From positions 124,001-188,000 of the forward strand of contig VIIQ02000759.1 in assembly GCA_007449985.2 (NCBI GenBank): a DNA stretch of 64,000 nt, written 5' to 3'. The stretch comes from Desmodesmus armatus. Lineage: Eukaryota > Chlorophyta > Chlorophyceae > Sphaeropleales > Scenedesmaceae. The notes beneath the pieces were generated by a model that saw only the letters and a program-made list of their open reading frames with translations, ran no database searches and was not told where the DNA came from. Each line of letters opens with the position of its first letter. Within the stretch, counting starts at the first letter, position 1. This document shows, one piece after another, positions 23,157 through 35,187 of the stretch. Position numbers and translations under genes: made by a program.

Positions 23157-26100
23157 TCACCCTGCAAAGGCGGGTGCAGCACCTCTGAAGCTCGCCAGCT
23201 CAGGCTGGGGTGCAGCAGGCAGGGGCTGTGCCTGCTGATGTGCAGCAGCAAATGCCTGCAGCTGCTCCTGCTGAGCAGCAAAGGCCCGCAGCTGCTGCTG
23301 CTGAGCAGCATAAGCATGCAGCTGCTGCTGCATGGCCGCCTGCACAGATGCCGCCAGCGGCTGTGACACCACCTGCAAAGGTCCTCCAGCAGCAGCAGCA
23401 GGAACAGCCCATGGTGGCTGCTGCTGCTCAGGTGGCCCAGAAGTGGAGGCCACGGCAGCAGCAGCAGCAGCAACAGCAGCTGCCCATGCATCAGATGGCC
23501 CAGAAGCGGGGGCCCCGGCAGCACCAGACTGATGCAGCATTTGCTGCGCAGCAGGCGCCTGCAGCTGCTGCTGCATCGTGGCCGGCTGCTCGTGCTGCAG
23601 TTCCTGCAGTGCCTGAGCATCACCGCCTGCCGGCCATGCAGCTTGCTGCTGCTGCTGCTGACCTTCCATAGCCGCCTGCTGCAGTTTCTGTCCCTGACCC
23701 TGACCCTGACCTTGGATCTCCTCCTGCTGCCTCTGCAGTGGCGGCAGCTTCCCCTGCGCACCAGCCCCGGCAGTATCGCTCGTCTTACGTTTGGAGTCTC
23801 TTGAGACTTTGGAGACCTTGGGCTGCAGCATGCTGGCCAGGGCAGCCAGCTGAGCAGCCAGCTGCTGCTGAGCGTCCACGGCCACCGGGCCAGCGGCAAA
23901 CTGGGCCGCTGCGGTGCTGCAGAACTCGGCAGCAGCGGCGGCCGCTGCGGTGATCTCTGCTGGGCCTGGCTCCTTCACTACAGAGCATGTATAACAGGAC
24001 ATACCGCACACGTGTTTAGGGTTTAGGCTGTCGTTCGTGATAGTAGGACTAGCTTCCGTTTGACAGCCAACTGAACACACGCCAAGCACCATGCGACCCA
24101 TGCCAGCATGCAATCCCACCCCTGACCAGTTGACAGCAGCTGCCTAGCAATAGCGTTTGATGTAAGGGGGGCATACATGACAGGAGGACCTGCACTGCAG
24201 TGCTGCTCGCTGACTCGGCTTCCCCACATCACAAACACGATCTTGGCCGATCAACAAGCATGCTCACGGTGGCGCCGGGACAGGGGTATTGACATCCTTC
24301 AGCTAGGCGCATTGCAGGGGTGTAGAAACATGAGTTGAGACATGATTTGCATTCGGCAGGTACCTGTCATGATGACCAATCGTATCAATGGCAGGCCAAC
24401 CAGTGTGCGCACCTGTCATCTTAGGTGGCTTGGGCTTGAGTGTTGACAGGTAGAGGCGCAGCAGCTGCTTCTCTGGGTCAAACGCGTAGCCAGCCAGCCA
24501 CTTGCGCACAAACTTCTTGGCCAGGGCAGAGTATGGCGCTGCAGCACGGCACAGCACAGCACGGCACAGCACAACACGGCACAGCACAACACGGCACAGC
24601 ATCAACAACTTATCACCCAGGGCAGAGTAGGGCACTGCAGCACACAGCACGGCACAGCATCAACAAACGTGACTGCTTGCACCACATGCAAAGTCACATG
24701 CTCACAGAGCTGACTGGCACTTGCTGCATGGGGAAGGTTGCCATAGCTTGCTGCGCAGCACTGACAGTCACACCCAAGCTGGCCGGCCGCCGGTACAGGA
24801 CAGTTGTGCTCGCCCAGATGGCTAGCGGCCCCACAAACAAGCAGCATGTTGCAACAGAGAGTACATGCAAGCGAGTACCAACAGGGACTAGCAGGTGCAC
24901 TGCCGTCCTTTCTATAAGTCGCTAGCTTGACAGCCCAACAAAGAAGCAGGAGTGCGCATTGGTAACACTCACATATCACCAGGTGCACCGCCTTCCTGTA
25001 CAGCCGCAGCTTGGCAGTGAGCTGGACCTCTGTGTCATGGCCGTCCAGGTAAAAGCGGACCGGGTGGGCCGCGATGTGGTTGTCGGGCATGTTGATGCTG
25101 TCAGGCCAGAACTCCTGCACCCACTTGTAGGCCACGTAGAACACACGCGCTCCTGCGCAGATCTGGGTGTCCTGCAAGTCGAGGTGGAGTGTGTGTTGGA
25201 CAGTAAGAAAATGTGTGTGTTTGTGTTGGTGGACAGACCGGCAAAAACAGAAGTGTGAGGATGCGAGTTCTTACATGAAAAGTACCCTGCAGAACCCAAG
25301 GGGTGCCATGGCATGCACGACGCATCATCAAATCAGCCGTAAACATGGATATACAGTGCGCTAAGCATGCAGCCCTCACCCATGTAAGAGCCACAGCTGA
25401 AGCCATGACCCTACACAGTCCTTACAAGTATGCCACTGTCAAGGTTGCTTCAAGGCTGAACCCGTACCCACAGCAGCAACAGTATCAACGTGAAGCCAAC
25501 CACGCAGTCAACATGGACACCCGATTGTTTTGCGCAGTCCCAACTCCCTCTTGCTGTGCAACTTGAGCGCACACGCGGCCAATGCTTGTGTCGGTCTGCT
25601 GAAACATGTCTGTACGCGCACCTTTGGCATAACCTTGAGGCCGTCGTCACTCATCCACTCCTCAGTAGGTGGCACCCACCGGTCCCTGCGTGGTGCAGCC
25701 TTGCTCCCTCCCCGTGGCTTGCCTCCTGCGCGTGCCCCCATGCCGCCCGCTGCCGCGGCCAGACCCCCCTCGCCGCCACCTGCGTCAGCACTGCCTGCGT
25801 CAGCAGCGGTGTCTGCAACCCCGCCGTCATCCATGCCGCCGCTGCCTCCGCTGTAGCTGCCGTCCTGACCCTCTGTGCCAAGGTCACCTCCATCCGCAGC
25901 CATCCAGCCGGCATTGAGAGCTGCCGAATCCTCATGGGGGCTGCCCGGCCCCTCCTCGCCCTGCTGCTGCTGCAGCACCTCCTGCTGCAGGAGCTGCCAG
26001 CCGTACCCCCTGCGTGCTGAGCCTGAAGCCTTGGCGCGGCCAGGCGCAGCAGCGGCAGCACCTCCTGCAGCTGTAGCAGCGCCCGCAGCGTCTGGGGAGG

Positions 26101-28325
26101 TGTGTGAAGCCGCTGCACCGCCGTCCTCACTCCCCTGGCCCTGCGTGCGCCTGCGCTTGGGCGCGGCGCGCATGCGAGGAGGCCGCCACAGCTCGTCCTC
26201 ACCATCGCTGTTGGCGCCGCCGGCGATGCGAGCGCCGCCGGCGCCGGCCTTGCGCTGGCGCTTGGGTGCCCAGCGCTCAAAGACGGGCGGCAGCTCGCCA
26301 GTGAGGGCGACCGCGTTGGGTTTCACTTGGCGCTTGCCGCACGCGCGGGGCTTGAGGAGGAATTGCTGCTCTTCGATGCTGGGGTCTACCACGTCCTGCA
26401 TGCACACATATCCAAACAAATGTTTGACTGTCTTTGTAAGACTATTCCAAAGCAGTCTGCATGTACCCTCTATGCTGAAACACAGGCATTCAGGCAGTCC
26501 TTTGTCTCTTCAGTAGAGCGCATTTGACACAACTTTAGACGTACATGATTGTGTACTGGTGAGTTGCTGTCCAAGTGTCAACACACACGCAGGTGACACC
26601 TGCAACTATGAAGCCCCTACACCTCATGCCCCCATCCACTCCTACAAGGACAGGTTGCGCGACATGCAGGAGAGACCCACACACCTGCATGCCGTCCTCC
26701 TGCATCATCGCCGCAGCTACAGCAGCAGCCAGGCCGCTGCCAACGGCACCACTAGCGCAGGCCGCCATCTGCTGCTGGAACTCCACCTCCCAGTCTGTCT
26801 TCCTGCGGGAGCCGCTGCTGCCGCCATCCTGCTGGCGCTGCTGCTGCTGCTGCTGCTGGTTGTACTCCGGTCCTGCAGCATCAGTGCTGTGCTCCTCTGC
26901 AAAGTACCCGTTCTGGATGCTGCCAGTCCAGTTATCGCGCGCTGGCTGCTGAGGCTGGGTGTCGTACGCTGCGTCGTACACACCAGCAGCGGCTGTGGCG
27001 CCATAGCTACTGCGCTGCAGCTGGGTTGGGTCCTCCCCATGCGCGGCAACGGCAGGGGTGCTGCCTGCGGCTGCTGCATCTGCCACCTGCTGCTGCACAG
27101 CTGCGAGAAGCATGTCAAGCCCTGACGCGTCTGCTGTGGCCGCCACGTCTGCGACAGCAGCTGCTGCCTTGGCTGCTGCCTTGGGGGCTGCTGCTGCTGC
27201 AGGGGCTGTGCTGGGGGTGTGCCCTGGGGCCGGACCCGGCCCCTCTGAGGCTGCAGTGTCCTGGCCCAAAGCAGTCCAGGCAGACTGCAGCTGGTTCACA
27301 ATGCCTAGCAGGCGCTGCTGCTCGGGGGTTGCCGCGCTGCTGGAGGCTTCAGGTGCCTTGCTGGCGATCGCAGCCCGCAGGCGGTCCAGCAGCTCAGGCA
27401 TAGCCTGGGCCTGCTGCTGCTGCGGAGGCTCCTTGGGCTCTTGAGGCTGCTGCTGCGGCTGGGGTGGCGGCTGCTGCGGCTGGGGTTGCTGCTGCTGCTG
27501 GGGCAGCTGCGGCACCTGCAGGCTGTGAGCTGCTGCTGCAGGAGCGTACCCCGGGCGAGCCATGCAGGGGTGCGAGCCATGCGCTGCCACTGGCACCCGC
27601 GCTGGCACTGCTGTGACACTGTGTCCTGCAGCCATGTGCACGGGCGCAGGTGGTGGTGCAGCTGCTGCGCTGAGGCCAGCACATAGGGTGCTATAGCTCT
27701 GAGGCATGCTGAAGCCTGTGGCAGAAGCCAGGGCGCTTATGTTCACCTGTGCTGGCACCGCTGCGCTGATTGCCTGGGTTACAGAGTGCGCAGGAGGGCA
27801 CGCATGGTGCTGCTGCTGCAGGGGCAGCATGGGCGTTCAGCCCGGTCCTGCAGGCTGCGGCTGGGGCTGCTGTTGCTGCTGGACTGTGGCCTGCAGGACC
27901 TCGAGCAGGGAGCGGCACAGCTGCTGGGCCATGCTGTGGGGTTCCTGTGCTGGGGCCTGCTGTGCATGCACCTGCTGCATGGCGGGTGCATGAACGGTGC
28001 TGTGCTGAGGCTCTGTGACGCTGTTGTTGCTGTGGGGGCTTGCCGCACCCCAGCACTGCCCAGAGGCAGGAAGGTGCAGCATGGTTGGGGGTTGCTGTGG
28101 CTGGGGCTGTGCTTGAGCCTGCTGCTGGCTCAGCAGCATGTGTGACAGCACTTGCTTGAACTGCTCAGCAGCGTCGTTGCTGCTTTGGGGTTGGTGCTGG
28201 GCCTGGGTAAAGCCCAGGGCCACTGGCTGCACCTCCTGGTACGCAGCGGGCATAGTGACCCCGGACAGCAGCAGACGATGCAGGGCATCCCCTTCACCCT
28301 GCTGGGGTACTGGGTGCTGAGGCAT
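23157..28325 (-). CDS. Gene A: uncharacterised nuclear-type protein, paralogue of gene B
   Basis: Family not recognised. Predicted exons: 28325-26685 (possibly split), 26395-25622, 25171-24973, 24538-24413, 23977-23157. Phases agree. The N-terminal 500 residues are Gln/Pro/Ala-rich. Conserved blocks then follow: EEQQFLLKPRACGKRQVKPN, basic stretches (APKRQRK, APKRRR), RGYGWQLLQQ, WMSDDGLKVMPK, then ARVFYVAYKWVQEFWP with HIAAHPVRFYLDG and AKLRLYRKAVHL, and PYSALAKKFVRKWLAGYAFD with LYLST. A Gln/Ala-rich tail ends at 23157. Gene B has the same blocks in the same order with the same intron phases. Basic clusters and Gln-rich arms suggest a nuclear, possibly regulatory role, but that is inference. 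Oddity: the first exon has an in-frame TGA at 27839-27837. A weak intron of about 80 bases (GAG|GTCCTG to CTGCAG|CAG) could remove it; otherwise translation may begin at ATG 27830. Confidence 0.72.
24518..24660 (-). repeat. Copied acceptor junction in gene A
   Basis: The acceptor and first codons of the exon starting at 24538 (CTGCAG then PYSALA) recur at 24614-24660 as CTGCAG plus VPYSALGDK. CGTGCTGTGC-type short repeats lie between them. The copy is upstream of the true exon and is truncated after about 30 bases. Confidence 0.75.
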
Positions 28326-30688
28326 GATTGTGATACCTGATTTGTGGTTCCTGGTCAAGCTCCCAAGACTGTGTCCAGGTGTACTGTTGCAGTCAAAGCA
28401 GCTCCCACGTATGGCCCAGCCCACTGTAGCTGACTCCTGACTCGCCAACAGCGATTAACGTGCGGAACACCGGTGGGCTGCAAGTGATCGCACGGGAACA
28501 GCAACTCTTCGCCGGTCAAGCATCCAAGAAATGTTGTTGGTGGGGAATGTCTCTGTATCGTGGTCTCTTGATGTCCCAGCCCACAGTATACAGGATAATA
28601 AGGCATCACGCATAGTTGAAACAGGTACACGTGCTCAGACATGGGTCATTTCCTTCAACCGTTGCCACAACGCTGCAGGACAGCAATGGCAATCCGCCCA
28701 CCTGTTGCCTCCCGAGGCTCGTGAGCAAGATTTGGGGGTTGATTTGTCCAGTTCAGAGTCCTGGGAATCCTGCAATGACTACGATAACGTGCCTGCTTGA
28801 ACAGGCTGCAAGACAGCCTTCGCAGTGCGGAATGACCAGCACAGCACAACCATGCGCTACTTCTATAGTTTTTCTACTTGTGAGCACCCAGGAACGGCTG
28901 CTGCTGCTATACAAGTGGATCCCACCAACCTGGGTCAGTCACTTGAACCGGTCGTTGAACCTCCAAGAGCGAAAAGATCGCTTACAGATCGAACATCCGC
29001 TTTGGAATGATGATTAAGAGTCTCAACAATGAGTTTACGCACATATATCGCTGCAGAGATAGCGACAGACTTCGGGCCTCGTTTCGCGCAGCACTGCAGC
29101 CAGATATCTGTGGAACGGAGGTCGTCACTCTGCTTACTACCATCTGCTTGCAGGAAATGGTGTTTCTCCAGTAGCCTGTGTGTTGCTCCTGCTCTGGTGG
29201 ACTTTGCCACTGGAACGTCCCACCACCTGGTCCCACAAGATTGCTACTGGATCACGTCCGCAGTCTTATACTCAATCTTGCGTCATGCATCGGTCTTTGA
29301 CTTTGGCAGCGTGTTTTTAGCTTGCTGATGGGGAGTCGGTGACAGTGGGATAGTTACCCTGCTGCGGCCCCCCCTGTTGGCCCAGGCCAATCATTCTGAG
29401 AATATACAGTGCTGGTGGCCTAGCTGCTGTTTCGACAAGGTGGTTTTGATAGTTGACTGCACATAAATGCCCAGCACATGTTGCATGTTTTGTTGGAAGT
29501 CCCAGGTCAACCAAGGAACTGGCAATTGAAGGCTTGGCCAGGCTGGCCAGCCTGGCCAAGCCTTCAATGGCAGGACTCACCCCAGTGACAGATCAGCTTT
29601 GACGAAGTTCTGTCCTTCCAAGGCAATGCGCAATATTCACTGTTACAATGGGGCAATAGTGCCAAAAAATCTTGACTGGCTACATCACGCCGTGACGGCA
29701 CTGCAAGTGCTGCACAATGCAGAAGGCCCTATGGTTGTTCTATGGTTGCACAGAAACCCTGGAAATAACTGACTGGCGTTCGGGTGTATGCATAGCTGTT
29801 GCCTGCCGCAAATGCGGTGCAGTCGAGCCCATGATGTACAACAGGACCCCATGCATTGGAGCATCAACAGCGCCATGCCCGCACGCTGCCTTGCAGCAAG
29901 TGGCAGTTGATGTTGCAGTCCATCATGGCATGCTTCAGCAGATGCTCCCTTTCCACAAGGGTGTCAACAGCTTTCAGACAAGCCTTGATGAATAAACACA
30001 TGCCATCCATGCACCAACTTGTAGCCGCCATGCTTGTTACTTGTCACAGCCAATTGTACTCATGACGTCACGCCCGGAGAGTTGGTGTCGAAGTTGGCAC
30101 CTGCATGTCACAAGCGCACCATGCAGTGGGTTGTGCAGACAAAACCCTCTTCCTGAGCTCACGACCTGTTCAGCAAGGTTCGCAGGCCGCCTAGCGTGCT
30201 GATGCGCTAGTTTGTGTGCTTACTCCGTCGGCGCAACTCTGCAACTGACGCTGTCGTTTTCATGGCCTGGACACCTTGCTTGCAGCTGACGAGACTTGTT
30301 CAGCTACTGCTGCAAGCGCCAGGCCCAAAGTAGGGCATGACAATGCAGTGGCGTGTAGCTAGCTGTACCGTACAGCGGCTGCAGCTGTCAGGTGTGTGTT
30401 GGACAAACGTTGCTGGTAGAACCCATGACGCATGACGCTGCTTTGACTGCTGGGTGGCAATCAAGCTGCGCTGCCAACATTGCGGAAGATGCCCAATCTA
30501 CACCAGCAACACACGAGTGAAGCATGCATGCATGCCGCTTGCAAAATTTGGCGCATCAGGGACTGTGGTTGTGGGCTGATGGGATCTGTACTGCAACAGC
30601 TGAGCTGGATGTGACACTGTCACACGTGCTGAGCACGCTTGTTTGTGCTAATATTTATATAATTTCATATTTCAATATTGTTCATTGA
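28326..30688. other. Gene-poor region between gene A and the glycine-zipper pair
   Basis: Probably includes the promoter of minus-strand gene A and the 3' flank of the minus-strand glycine-zipper gene. Base composition is less GC-rich than in the genes. The open frames show no recognised domain. A perfect 44-base palindrome sits at 29525-29568. Confidence 0.45.
29525..29568. repeat. Perfect 44-base palindrome
   Basis: Arms of 22 bases (ATTGAAGGCTTGGCCAGGCT plus GG) with no spacer; the second half is the exact reverse complement of the first. It could extrude as a cruciform or be a recombination or foldback remnant. Confidence 0.93.
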
Positions 30689-31677
30689 TCAGCAGCACTC
30701 ACCCACGGTCTTTTCAGCCTGGCCGCCAGACAGGTTCTCAGCAACACCCTTCATGCTCACTGCACCACCTGCAGGCAGCACAACAGCATTGCAAAGGGGT
30801 GCAGCGGCCAATTGTATGTAATCACGGCAATGGCTGGCTGTCATGAGGTAATCAGCGATCGCTGTGATCACAAAAGCGCTCACGGTCACCATTGATTAGA
30901 TACATTTATTGGTATGTACGTACAACTGCCAGGTCACTGATAGATGAATTTGGAACCTGAACACGTTGCTGATATCACACCAGCCGCAGCAGCAGCAGGC
31001 TCTGCTTCACTAGATTGCTTAGGCTCAGGGCCGATGTCGCAGTGACCATCAAATGCACTGTGTCAGACCTGCACACAGTCAGACATACCTTCTGGCCCTC
31101 GTTGCTCAGCAACGACCCCTCCTGCTGCAGCACCAGCCAGTCCACCTACTGCAGCTCCAATGACAGCCCCAGCAGGACCACCAGCAGCACCAACAGCTCC
31201 ACCTGACAGCACCATGCAGCACATCGTCAGCACAGCACCTGGCCGATTCACTCTAGTCAACCTTCTACCAGGGCCACCCAGCAGGCTAGCCTCATCTCAG
31301 ATGAGTCAGCCGCTGTCTATAGCATGAAAACTCTCTCTGCAACCGCTGTAACTGCTGTCAAGCAGCACCATGATTTGCAACTTGGCAATGGCATCGTATC
31401 ATTGACCAAAAGCGCCTGAGTGGTTGCCGCATTGCTCACCGAATGCAGCCCCAGAGCCCGCTCCTACACTGGCGCCCTGGGCAAGCTTGCCATACTCGTC
31501 CTGATCAAGGGCTGCAGGGTCTGGGATGGCGGGAATACCCTGCTGTGCATCCTCAGATGTCCGCTGCTCTGCCATTTGTGCCAAGAGTCTGACTTCACTG
31601 CCTCCAAAGAGCTGGATAAGAAAAAGCGTGAGAATAGCGAATGCGCCGAGTATAACGGGGCCGATAATGTGCTTCAT
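30689..31677 (-). CDS. Small membrane protein with glycine-zipper segment
   Basis: No family name recognised. Exons 31677-31440, 31202-31089 and 30768-30689 join in phase to about 143 residues. The start MKHIIGPVILGAFAILTLFL is a hydrophobic, probably membrane-spanning helix. An acidic linker follows, then a Gly/Ala-rich zipper (GAVGAAGGPAGAVIGAAVGG, GAAAGG) ending EQRGPE, and a short polar tail (MKGVAENLSGGQAEKTV). The last exon could instead stop at a donor at 30702 and splice onward, so the C-terminus is uncertain. It starts 309 bases from a divergent gene with a similar glycine-zipper segment. Glycine zippers in general pack membrane helices; the function here is unknown. Confidence 0.68.
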
Positions 31678-31986
31678 ATTGTGGCGATGTTCTGTTCCAG
31701 GGCGTTGGAAGGCGACCAGTCAAGCCTCGTCACTTATGACGCATACCTGCGTGCGTGGCAGTAACTGTCCAAAGTGTGCCAATCGAAAGCATTCTATGAT
31801 CATGCAAGTTTTGGTTCTTACTGATTACGCTTTGTAACCCCCCGCTCTATATCGTCGCCCAGCGATCGGTCCCAGTGTGACACCCCCCCCCCCCCCCCCC
31901 ACCTCGGTTGAACTGTGTGAATCAACAAAGCCACCAACCCAAGTAGGTCCTTCCCAGCGCCCACTTCAGCAAACAAGAAGTCAACC
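31678..31986. promoter_or_regulatory. Divergent promoter interval of the glycine-zipper pair
   Basis: 309 bases separate the two divergent start codons. It contains a C homopolymer of about 20 bases near 31881-31900. It presumably serves both genes; no core promoter motif was identified. Confidence 0.5.
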
Positions 31987-32301
31987 ATGCAGGGGCAAGT
32001 CGACCCCAATCTGTCAAGGGATGAGCAACAGCTGTTCGCTACTGCCGTGGCTGACAACCCAGAGCTCAAAGGCCGTGCAGCAGGTGCAGCAACAGGAGCA
32101 GCAGCTGGTGCCGTGGTGGGCGGCCCAGTAGGGGCTGTTGCTGGTGGTCTGATCGGCCAGGCTGTTGGTGGGCTGGTGGGGGCTGAGGCAGGACCTGAAA
32201 GCGGCCATGTCGAAGTGGTAAAGAGCCCTGGAGAGGAAGCAGCTGCATTGTCTGGTGCTGTCAAAGAGAAGCCAGCAGCTGACACACAGTCCACCCAGTG
32301 A
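31987..32301 (+). CDS. Small glycine-zipper protein, single exon
   Basis: 104 residues in one exon, no family recognised. The N-terminus is polar (MQGQVDPNLSRDEQQLFATA), followed by a Gly/Ala zipper (GRAAGAATGAAAGAVVGG, GAVAGGLIGQAVGGLVGAEA) and an acidic/polar tail. The zipper resembles the one in the divergent gene at 30689-31677, including a GPE at its end, so the two may be distant paralogues that kept only this part. There is no N-terminal membrane helix. The start is the first ATG of the frame. The 3' end is partially duplicated downstream (32386-32441). Confidence 0.65.
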   Translation: MQGQVDPNLSRDEQQLFATAVADNPELKGRAAGAATGAAAGAVVGGPVGAVAGGLIGQAVGGLVGAEAGPESGHVEVVKSPGEEAAALSGAVKEKPAADTQSTQ

Positions 32302-32510
32302 AGTTGAGCACAGTTTTATTGCTCAGCTGGCAGCACACTACTGCTGATAGTTTGGGCTGTATGTGTTTGTGGGTGCCTGTACGGCCAGCTGTCTGGTGCT
32401 GTAGAGAAGCCAGTAGCAGACACGCAGTCCACCCAGTGAGTTTTGTTGATCGACTGGCAGTGGGTGAGCTATGCTGGATCGGGCTGTATGTGGTGCCTGT
32501 GTTGCCAGCT
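32250..32510 (+). repeat. Duplicated 3' coding end and trailer of the glycine-zipper gene
   Basis: The final 50 coding bases including the stop (CAGTCCACCCAGTGA) recur at 32386-32441, and the following trailer with GGGCTGTATGTG recurs near 32480-32505. The unit is about 135 bases, here spanning a stop codon rather than a splice site. Confidence 0.8.
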
Positions 32511-33528
32511 GCCTGTGCTGGTTACAACAGCGGGAAGTGCCTATGCCCAGGTAGCTCTATTTTATCCTAGCCTAGCCTATCCTGCGCTTGCGGCAAGTGG
32601 ACTGGGCTTACACTGGTGATGGTGAAGTGCAGTGATGTGATATGTCTGAATGCGCATTGTGTCACGCTGTCTTTCTTGCGGCGCTTGGCTTGTCAGTTGT
32701 CCATGGGTGTTGCACGCCCGGCATGGCATGTGGTAGCAGATGCCCTGATGTGTACTGCCACTCCTGCCTTGCTGTGATGTGTCCCTATTGCCCTTGAGCT
32801 GACTCAGGCTGACCGGTGATGCCATCAGTGTGTTATAATACAAACCATGGGTGCTGCACCCAATGATTGTGTCATGCTGCCTTTGTTGGATTGGATTGGA
32901 TGTTTGTCAGTTGCCAGTGCTTGCTGCAACACAGCCCGGCATCGTGCCTAAAAGTGCAGCGGCACTCTTGCCTTGCTTCCTCTTGTTTGCGCTGTGCACA
33001 AGGTAATTTGATCCATCAATCTTGATATCAGTGCATTGGTGTAAGCGCCATTTGTGGCTACTGCACAGCTCAGCTTTGTAGTAAGATCGAAGAGGCTGAA
33101 GCTGCCGTGTCTGTCGGTGAAAAGAAGTGGTTAGTGATGCATATGCATGTGCAGCTGCAGCTAGACGAGCTGCACAGCTCAGCTTGACTGTGGACAACTC
33201 ACACGGCTTCCAGCCACTGCTTTTATTGCATGCCTGTTGACTTTCAACACCGTTCGTGGCTCTGCACAGTGTGAGGACAGGCTGAGCTGTTCATGGCAGG
33301 CACTCAATGACTGAGGCCTCCTCAAGCCAAGGCTGAGGTTGAAGGGGTTGAAGCAGGGAACCCATATCAAATCCTTCCACATCAGCGTTCACACAGTATT
33401 GAAGTTGAGGCACCACGGCCTCCTGTCCAGCTGTACACAGCACCTGACAGCCCCAGGAACACATGGTCCCACACACACTCTGCTTCTATTTACACAAATC
33501 ACAGCCCCGCCACAGCACGGCAATGCTG
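32511..33528. other. Intergenic region before LSM8's 3' end
   Basis: Lies between the plus-strand glycine-zipper gene and minus-strand LSM8 (convergent). A minus-strand TGTAA at 33490-33494 is a likely LSM8 polyadenylation signal, about 35 bases past its stop. No coding block was recognised. Confidence 0.5.
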
Positions 33529-34922
33529 TCAGTGCCCGATGGGTCGCAATGGTGCTGCCCGTATCGCATCCAAATCTAGTGAGTCGTACACCTCTTCATC
33601 AACCTCCCCAATCACAGCACTGCAGGGGCAAACAATATACACCAGCAGCACAACAGCACGGCGGCGACATGATGTCAGCATATCAGGTCAGCAAGAGTCA
33701 GGTGCTGCAAGCTAATCCAGGGAGAGCCAACGCTGGCCATGCACTGTGAGAGCCGTAGACTATCACAATGCAGGCAAACTGCAGTGCAAGCCCTGTGCCT
33801 GCTGGAGCCCCCCAAACCCCTTCTTGAAACGTAACAAAATAGAGTTTGCAGTTCAGCACAGGAACCACACAGCACAGCACACAGCATGGCAGCGTGCAGC
33901 AATGCACACCGATGCTCAGCTGTGGTCCACCTCATCTTCACTGCCTGTGTTGCAGCTGCTGCTGCTGCTGTTGCTCAGGGGCTGCTGCCCTCACTCACAG
34001 CAATGCAGCTAGGTGCAAGCAACCAAGTCATTGCACATACCCACACCCACACACTTACATGTTGTCTCCCCGAATGACTTGCAGCCCTAAGTCGGCCATC
34101 TGCACCCCCGACTGCAGCACCAAGCAGCAACACACAGGATCTGACCGCTCGGCACAACTGAGACACTGCTGTTGTTCTGAGATGGGGAGGTTGGGAAGCG
34201 TTGCAAGACCTTGGTTACTTCGATGCAGTGCAGAACACGGTTCGGCTGCCGGCATGCTGCAGGGAAGTGCTTTTGCGATGCACTCCTGCAACAGCTGTGA
34301 CGCTGCCACTCCTGCTGCCACTCCTACTACTACTGTTGCTGTTGCCTGCGCTCACCGATGTGCTGAACACCAGCTCGCAGCAGTTTTCCAATATCACGTT
34401 TGTGACTTGATCGTAGCCCCGGAAGATGCCCTGCAGCAGTATGGGGTGCAGGCATCGGGCAGCGACAGTACTGTCAGCGCTAGCTACTGCTGTGATACCC
34501 GTACAATTCAGCAGCCGCAATTCACTTGATGCAAAGCTCATAAGGATGGAGCCTGCTGTGCAAGTTTACTGTATAAAGCTGGCTCAGCTGCTGCGAGACC
34601 CAAAAACATTTTCCTGATTTGAGTCAAGAGTACTGCGGCGATTTGTGACGCGGGCTGTGAGAGTGCTGATGTCGCAGAAGAACAGCAGTGTGACTCCCGT
34701 TGTCTCAGGCTCAGGCTTGAAAAGAAACACTGTGAGGCTGCTGCACACACCTTGATCACACGGCCATCATTAGTGATGATCTCTACCACACCTGCGGCAG
34801 TGATATGACCCCGATTTCAGGCCTGCTGCTGCGTATCAAGCCTGATGCGCTGCACCAGCGTCACTGTTCGCACCTCCTATCAAGTGGGCTAGTCCAGATC
34901 CCTCTCCCTGCCCCTTGGACAT
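33529..34922 (-). CDS. LSM8: U6 snRNA-associated Sm-like protein LSM8, five exons
   Basis: LSM8 defines the nuclear LSM2-8 ring, which binds the 3' uridine tail of U6 snRNA for splicing and nuclear RNA decay. Exons: 34922-34874, 34791-34751, 34430-34356, 34111-34059, 33619-33529. Phases agree and give 102 residues, close to the usual 96-98. The Sm1 motif is VVEIITNDGRVIKGIFRGYD followed by QVTNVILENC; the Sm2 motif is LQVIRGDNI. The family C-terminus AVIGEVDEEVYDSLDL ends in RPIGH-stop. The start lies in a small first exon, MSKGQGEGSGLAHLIG. A likely TGTAA is at 33490-33494. It is divergent from the quinone oxidoreductase, with 265 bases between starts. Confidence 0.93.
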
Positions 34923-35187
34923 CCTGCTGCTGAGTGCTGTTGACAGCAGCAGCAGCAGACGCCTACACAGTGGTGGGCAGGATGTAAACAGGTGTGATTA
35001 GGTTGGCTGGCCCGTTCTGCAGCGGTGTGAGAAACTTAGTGATGTGACTGAAAGTATTGCACGCTGTGGCTTCTGACACATGCACCTGTTACAATGATCC
35101 AAAGTTTTCGTCAGTGATCAAAGTTTCGTCAGTTCCAAACAACAGAAGGACAAGCCACCTCCAGCACATTCCTCTTCACAATCCGAA
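34923..35187. promoter_or_regulatory. Bidirectional LSM8 / quinone oxidoreductase promoter
   Basis: 265 bases between two divergent start codons, the shortest divergent spacing in the window. AT-richer than its flanks. AAAGTTTCGTCAGT-like sequence is repeated (AAAGTTTTCGTCAGTGATC and AAAGTTTCGTCAGTTCC at about 35100-35135), which could be a duplicated regulatory element. Confidence 0.6.
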
